Shown here piece after piece: positions 60,996 through 64,000 of a stretch of 64,000 nucleotides of DNA (its first letter is position 1; the number at the start of each line of letters is the position of its first letter). Under the pieces are notes generated by a model that was not told where the DNA came from, made no database searches, and saw nothing but the letters and a program-made list of their open reading frames with translations. The stretch is from Oribacterium sp. KHPX15 (GTDB taxonomy: Bacteria > Bacillota > Clostridia > Lachnospirales > Lachnospiraceae): NCBI RefSeq assembly GCF_900107835.1, contig NZ_FNRG01000009.1, positions 1 through 64,000 of the forward strand. The letters run 5' to 3'. Both the position numbers and the translations under genes were made by a program.

Positions 60996-61033
60996 ATAGG
61001 GGAAGGTTCCCGACTGCGGGAACCTTCCCCTAT
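60996..61033 (-). terminator. Hairpin after argH
   Basis: ATAGGGGAAGGTTCCC and its complement GGGAACCTTCCCCTAT around a six-base loop, three bases after the argH stop (61037). The T run is weak on both sides. It probably terminates argH transcripts, with part of them passing into argG. Confidence 0.65.
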
Positions 61034-61036
61034 TAT

Positions 61037-62368
61037 TTACAATAATTCTCCCGGAGCGCCGGTGGTTTTACGGTTTTTAACGCAAGTCTCGAGGGAGATG
61101 GCGTCATAGATGTCTTCATCTATTTTGTCGCAAATGTTCTTATAATCTGTGAGTGTGAGGTCGTCGAGGGCACACTTCTTTTCTTCGCATAAGAGAACAA
61201 GCTCGCCTACGATGCCGTGGGCTGTTCTGAAGGGAACGCCTTTACGAACGAGGTAATCTGCAACGTCGGTGGCATTGGTGAATCCTCGCTTTGCGGAATC
61301 CTCCATGCGGGTTTTGTTAAAGGTTATGGTGCTGAGCATTCCGTTCATGAGTTTTACGGAATCAAGAACGGTATCCATGGCGTCAAATGCAAATTCTTTA
61401 TCCTCCTGCATATCCTTGTTGTAGGCAAGAGGAAGTCCTTTCATTACTACCAGAAGGCTCTGAAGTGCACCATATACACGTCCTGTCTTTCCGCGAATAA
61501 GCTCGGCTATATCCGGGTTCTTCTTCTGCGGCATAATGCTTGAGCCGGTGGAATAGGCGTCGGATATGCGGACAAACTGATACTCATTGGAGTTCCAGAT
61601 GATGATTTCTTCGCTTAAACGGCTGAGGTGCATCTGTATGGTTGAAAGGTCGAATATATATTCAAGAAGGTAATCTCTGTCAGATACGGAATCCATGGAG
61701 TTGTTTGTGGGTTTTCTGAATTCCAGAAGTTTCGCTGTATAGTCTCTGTCCAGAGGATAGGTAGTGCCTGCGAATGCTCCCGCTCCGAGAGGGCACTCGT
61801 TCAGACGGTCTCTTGTGTCGCTGAGACGGCTAAGATCCCTCAATAGCATTTCCTTATAAGCACCCATATGGTGTGCAAGAGTTGTGGGCTGTGCCTTCTG
61901 AAGGTGTGTAAATCCCGGCATATAGGTATCGCGGTTTTCATCTATCAGCTTTTCAAAGGTGTCGATTAGTTTCTTGATTTCTTCCACCATGCTGTCCATA
62001 TGGTCACGGGTATACATCTTCATATCAAGGGCTACCTGATCATTACGGCTGCGGCCTGTATGAAGTCTTTTGCCTGCCTCTCCAATGCGTTCTGTAAGTT
62101 CTGCTTCTATAAAACTGTGAATGTCTTCGGCCGAACCGCCTATTGTGAGTTTTCCTGCTTCTATGTCTGAAAGGATTCCTTCGAGGCCTTTTACGATGGC
62201 TTCGCTGTCTTCTTCTGAGATGATGCTTTGTTTTCCAAGCATTTTTGCATGTGCTATGGATCCTCTGATGTCCTGTCTGTACATGCGTTTATCAAAACTG
62301 AGTGATTCGTTAAATGCTTCTGTTAATGCATCTTCTGCTTCTGTAAATCTGCCGCCCCAAAGCTTCAT
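61037..62368 (-). CDS. argH: Argininosuccinate lyase
   Basis: Cleaves argininosuccinate to arginine and fumarate, 443 residues, slightly shorter than the typical 460. Signature GSSIMPQKKNPD is present, with TGRSRNDQVALDMKMYTRD and PGFTHLQKAQPTTLAHH. GGAGG precedes the ATG. The leader region carries a hairpin with T run (62393-62437) that may act as attenuator. It is the first of the five arginine genes in transcription order. Confidence 0.96.
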   Translation of the reverse strand: MKLWGGRFTEAEDALTEAFNESLSFDKRMYRQDIRGSIAHAKMLGKQSIISEEDSEAIVKGLEGILSDIEAGKLTIGGSAEDIHSFIEAELTERIGEAGKRLHTGRSRNDQVALDMKMYTRDHMDSMVEEIKKLIDTFEKLIDENRDTYMPGFTHLQKAQPTTLAHHMGAYKEMLLRDLSRLSDTRDRLNECPLGAGAFAGTTYPLDRDYTAKLLEFRKPTNNSMDSVSDRDYLLEYIFDLSTIQMHLSRLSEEIIIWNSNEYQFVRISDAYSTGSSIMPQKKNPDIAELIRGKTGRVYGALQSLLVVMKGLPLAYNKDMQEDKEFAFDAMDTVLDSVKLMNGMLSTITFNKTRMEDSAKRGFTNATDVADYLVRKGVPFRTAHGIVGELVLLCEEKKCALDDLTLTDYKNICDKIDEDIYDAISLETCVKNRKTTGAPGELL

Positions 62369-62392
62369 TGGCGTTCCTCCGTGATTAAAATT

Positions 62393-62437
62393 TTTGAATA
62401 AAAATATCCCCTGTGTATTTTACTACACAAGGGATAT
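62393..62437 (-). promoter_or_regulatory. argH leader hairpin with T run
   Basis: ATATCCC-TGTGTA/TACACA-GGGATAT (62404-62437) is followed on the minus strand by TTTTTATTC. An ARG-like half-site TTGAATAAAAATAT (62393-62406) overlaps the T run. Only 24 bases separate it from argH, so it is either an attenuator of argH or the terminator of transcripts from yfhO. Confidence 0.5.
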
Positions 62438-62476
62438 AAAGTTAAATGGTTTAAATGAATATTAGGTATTATATGC

Positions 62477-62637
62477 CGGACGGAAAATGGAAGGGATGGG
62501 TGACGGCCCACGGGATTGAAAGTACATCCAACTTGGCATGTTCGTCCCAGCTGCACTGACGTGCATCTGTGACGTACATGCCAAGCCGGATGTTCTTTCA
62601 ACCCGCAAGCCTAGCCACCCATCCCTTCCATTTTCCT
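62477..62637. repeat. Long foldback element B
   Basis: About 161 bp, relative of element A. Outer arms are a perfect 21-bp stem starting GGAAAATGGAAGGGATGGGT (62482-62502 and 62616-62636). Inner stems are TTGAAAG/CTTTCAA, ACATCC/GGATGT and TTGGCATGT/ACATGCCAA. It lies between the argH start and the yfhO-like stop. The rest of 62369-62658 has the argH leader hairpin and no gene. Confidence 0.85.
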
Positions 62638-62658
62638 GCGTGTTCTATATTTTTACTG

Positions 62659-64000
62659 TTATTTCTCTGAAGTATCGACATCAAGCACTTGCTCTTCAAT
62701 ATTCTGGGGGAGGTCGCAATCGTTGACGGCGCGGTCGGATTTTTCGACTTCCTCGAGTTCTTCGAGGGTTTCTTCAAGGATCTCTTCTACTTCGTCTTTG
62801 GCTTTGATTTCGTTATCGTCGGCGACGGGATTCTCTTCATACTCGTCTTCTTCGTCATCCTCATCGTCTTCGTCCAGGGTTTCGGGGAGGAGGTGTTCCA
62901 GGTAGCCGTATTTTTTGGTGAAAAGGGCTATCAGAAGGAGAACAAGGATACTTGAAGCGGAGATGATGGCGCCTTCTTTCAGACCGCGGGGGAAGTATTT
63001 CATTTCCACTTTGTGGGTTCCGGCTTCCAGCCTTACGCCTATGAATGTGTCTTTAACTTTTTGGAGTTCCTGTTTTTTTCCGTCAACATAGACTGTCCAG
63101 CCTTCGTCATAGGGGATTGAGGTCATCATGGTGCCGTTAGTGTTTGCAGTGATTTCTCCGCACAGATAGGTGTCCTCTATGGTTGTAAGGTTCCAGACTT
63201 CGTCGTTCAGTTTGTCGTAGACTTCCTTGAGGGCTTCATAGTCAAAGCGGTAGATGTCCAGTGACAATGCTTTTTCATTGGTCTCATTTTTAAGGGTTAC
63301 TGAATCTCCCATATTGAGGTGGCCTATCTCTATAAAATAGCCTCTGTTTAAATTATTTACTTTTTTGGTTCTGTATCCGTAATCAACATTAACTTCTTTT
63401 ATTGAAGAATCGTTGACGTAGGCATAATAATCGCCGGGAACGCCTGCTGTAAAACTGTACTGTTTTCCGTTTAATTCTCCGATAACACTATTCAAAACCA
63501 GGTTTGTTTCCAAGGCATCACATAAGCTGTTCTGGTTTAATGCAGGTGAGCCCATGTCAGTGAACCAATGGGCCAGTTCTTTATCGGAAAGCTTAAATCC
63601 CAGCGGCAATGCATAGGTATTCTCATACATGTAAGTGTCTCCGGAGGTGTCCAGAAGCTTAACGGACAGTTCTTCCGGTTTATCTACTTTCTGTGAATAA
63701 ATGCTGTATTTTACCGCAAACAGCATATTCATAAGGGGAGTTGAGCCTGTTATGGAATATGCATTGGTGGAAGCTTCCATACCCACAGATTTAAAGAAAT
63801 CCGAGCAGGCTGAATAGGCTGTGGACGAAAACATTGAAACGCTCGGGAAGTTCATCCAGGCACCATCGTCCTTACTCTTCCTGGTCATCTTCTCAAAGCG
63901 GTAAAAGCTTTTATCCTGTTCCTTTACTTCAGACACAAGTTTGATAACATCCTTATTGTCTGCAGTATAAGAATCTCTTGAAGTTGTAGGCACTGATGTG
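62659..64000 (-). CDS. YfhO-family membrane protein (3' part, cut by window edge)
   Basis: C-terminal part (about 447 residues) of a large membrane glycosyltransferase-like YfhO protein; the 5' part is beyond the window. The frame is open to the last base. Seen: FYRFEKMTRKSKDDGAWMNF, SVSMFSSTAYS, PYDEGWTVYVDGKKQELQKV, one membrane helix (GAIISASSILVLLLIALF). The C-terminal 75 residues are extremely acidic (runs of Asp and Glu). In Bacillus and relatives YfhO acts in lipoteichoic acid glycosylation. Its exact target here is unknown. Confidence 0.85.
   Translation of the reverse strand, partial: TSVPTTSRDSYTADNKDVIKLVSEVKEQDKSFYRFEKMTRKSKDDGAWMNFPSVSMFSSTAYSACSDFFKSVGMEASTNAYSITGSTPLMNMLFAVKYSIYSQKVDKPEELSVKLLDTSGDTYMYENTYALPLGFKLSDKELAHWFTDMGSPALNQNSLCDALETNLVLNSVIGELNGKQYSFTAGVPGDYYAYVNDSSIKEVNVDYGYRTKKVNNLNRGYFIEIGHLNMGDSVTLKNETNEKALSLDIYRFDYEALKEVYDKLNDEVWNLTTIEDTYLCGEITANTNGTMMTSIPYDEGWTVYVDGKKQELQKVKDTFIGVRLEAGTHKVEMKYFPRGLKEGAIISASSILVLLLIALFTKKYGYLEHLLPETLDEDDEDDEEDEYEENPVADDNEIKAKDEVEEILEETLEELEEVEKSDRAVNDCDLPQNIEEQVLDVDTSEK

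Noticed and set aside
62659-63993. GTG at 63993 as the true start of the yfhO-like gene
   Set aside because: The frame stays open to base 64000, and the family is much longer, so this is an internal codon of a gene cut by the window edge.

Overview
The window reads as a chromosomal segment of a low-to-moderate GC Firmicute of class Clostridia, most likely family Lachnospiraceae (Butyrivibrio/Pseudobutyrivibrio-like). The reasons are AGGAGG-type ribosome sites, the conserved block asp23-nusB-xseA-xseB-ispA-dxs-tlyA-nadK-argR-recN, ECF-type vitamin transporters, a class B sortase, a Gram-positive type IV pilus locus and many lipobox lipoproteins. The genus is inference. No rRNA, tRNA, CRISPR array, prophage or transposase gene was seen.

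Layout. 0.3-6.3 kb: type IV pilus operon on the minus strand (pilB, traX-like, pilT, pilC, pilin) behind a promoter and a short attenuator-like leader. 6.4-8.6 kb: two small proteins sharing a repeat, a class B sortase and a 2[4Fe-4S] ferredoxin. 8.9-11.4 kb: PfkB-type kinase, GNAT acetyltransferase, glycerophosphodiesterase. 11.6-16.0 kb: SPOR-like lipoprotein, zinc-ribbon membrane protein and zinc-ribbon PrsW-type protein. 16.0-21.3 kb: signalling block of hybrid histidine kinase, solute-binding lipoprotein and HD-GYP response regulator. 21.4-29.6 kb: accessory region with an alarmone synthetase-like gene, lipoproteins, mazEF, a GGDEF remnant, an alpha/beta hydrolase, an RNA methyltransferase and palindromic repeats. 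29.7-39.3 kb: pcrA, DUF1836, yerC, polysaccharide deacetylase, degV, a PrsA-like foldase, a PAP2-like protein and glgA. 39.4-49.0 kb: the recN-to-asp23 housekeeping block. 49.2-55.6 kb: comEA, TPP riboswitch with thiT, folD, fchA, an ECF S component with coaX and coaBC. 55.7-62.4 kb: arginine genes argH, argG, argJ, argB, argD (argC and argF absent here). The right edge holds the 3' part of a yfhO-like gene.

How the genes fit together. Several items converge on cyclic di-GMP and surface motility: PilB has a textbook two-motif MshEN N-domain, an HD-GYP phosphodiesterase follows a sensor kinase and an orphan binding protein, and a diguanylate cyclase remnant lies nearby. A TraX-family acetyltransferase-like protein sits inside the pilus operon, and comEA makes a competence role possible. 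ArgR is encoded in the window, and ARG-box-like sites overlap the promoter of argG.

Unexplained structure. Two about 160-bp elements (A at 50410, B at 62477) fold almost end to end and keep pairing despite sequence change. A 42-bp palindrome family occurs three times plus one half copy, also with compensatory changes. Four genes (sortase, the SPOR-like lipoprotein, tlyA, fchA) carry imperfect tandem copies of the sequence spanning their stop codon. The pilus operon begins with an unidentified leader of about 60 nt ending in a terminator.
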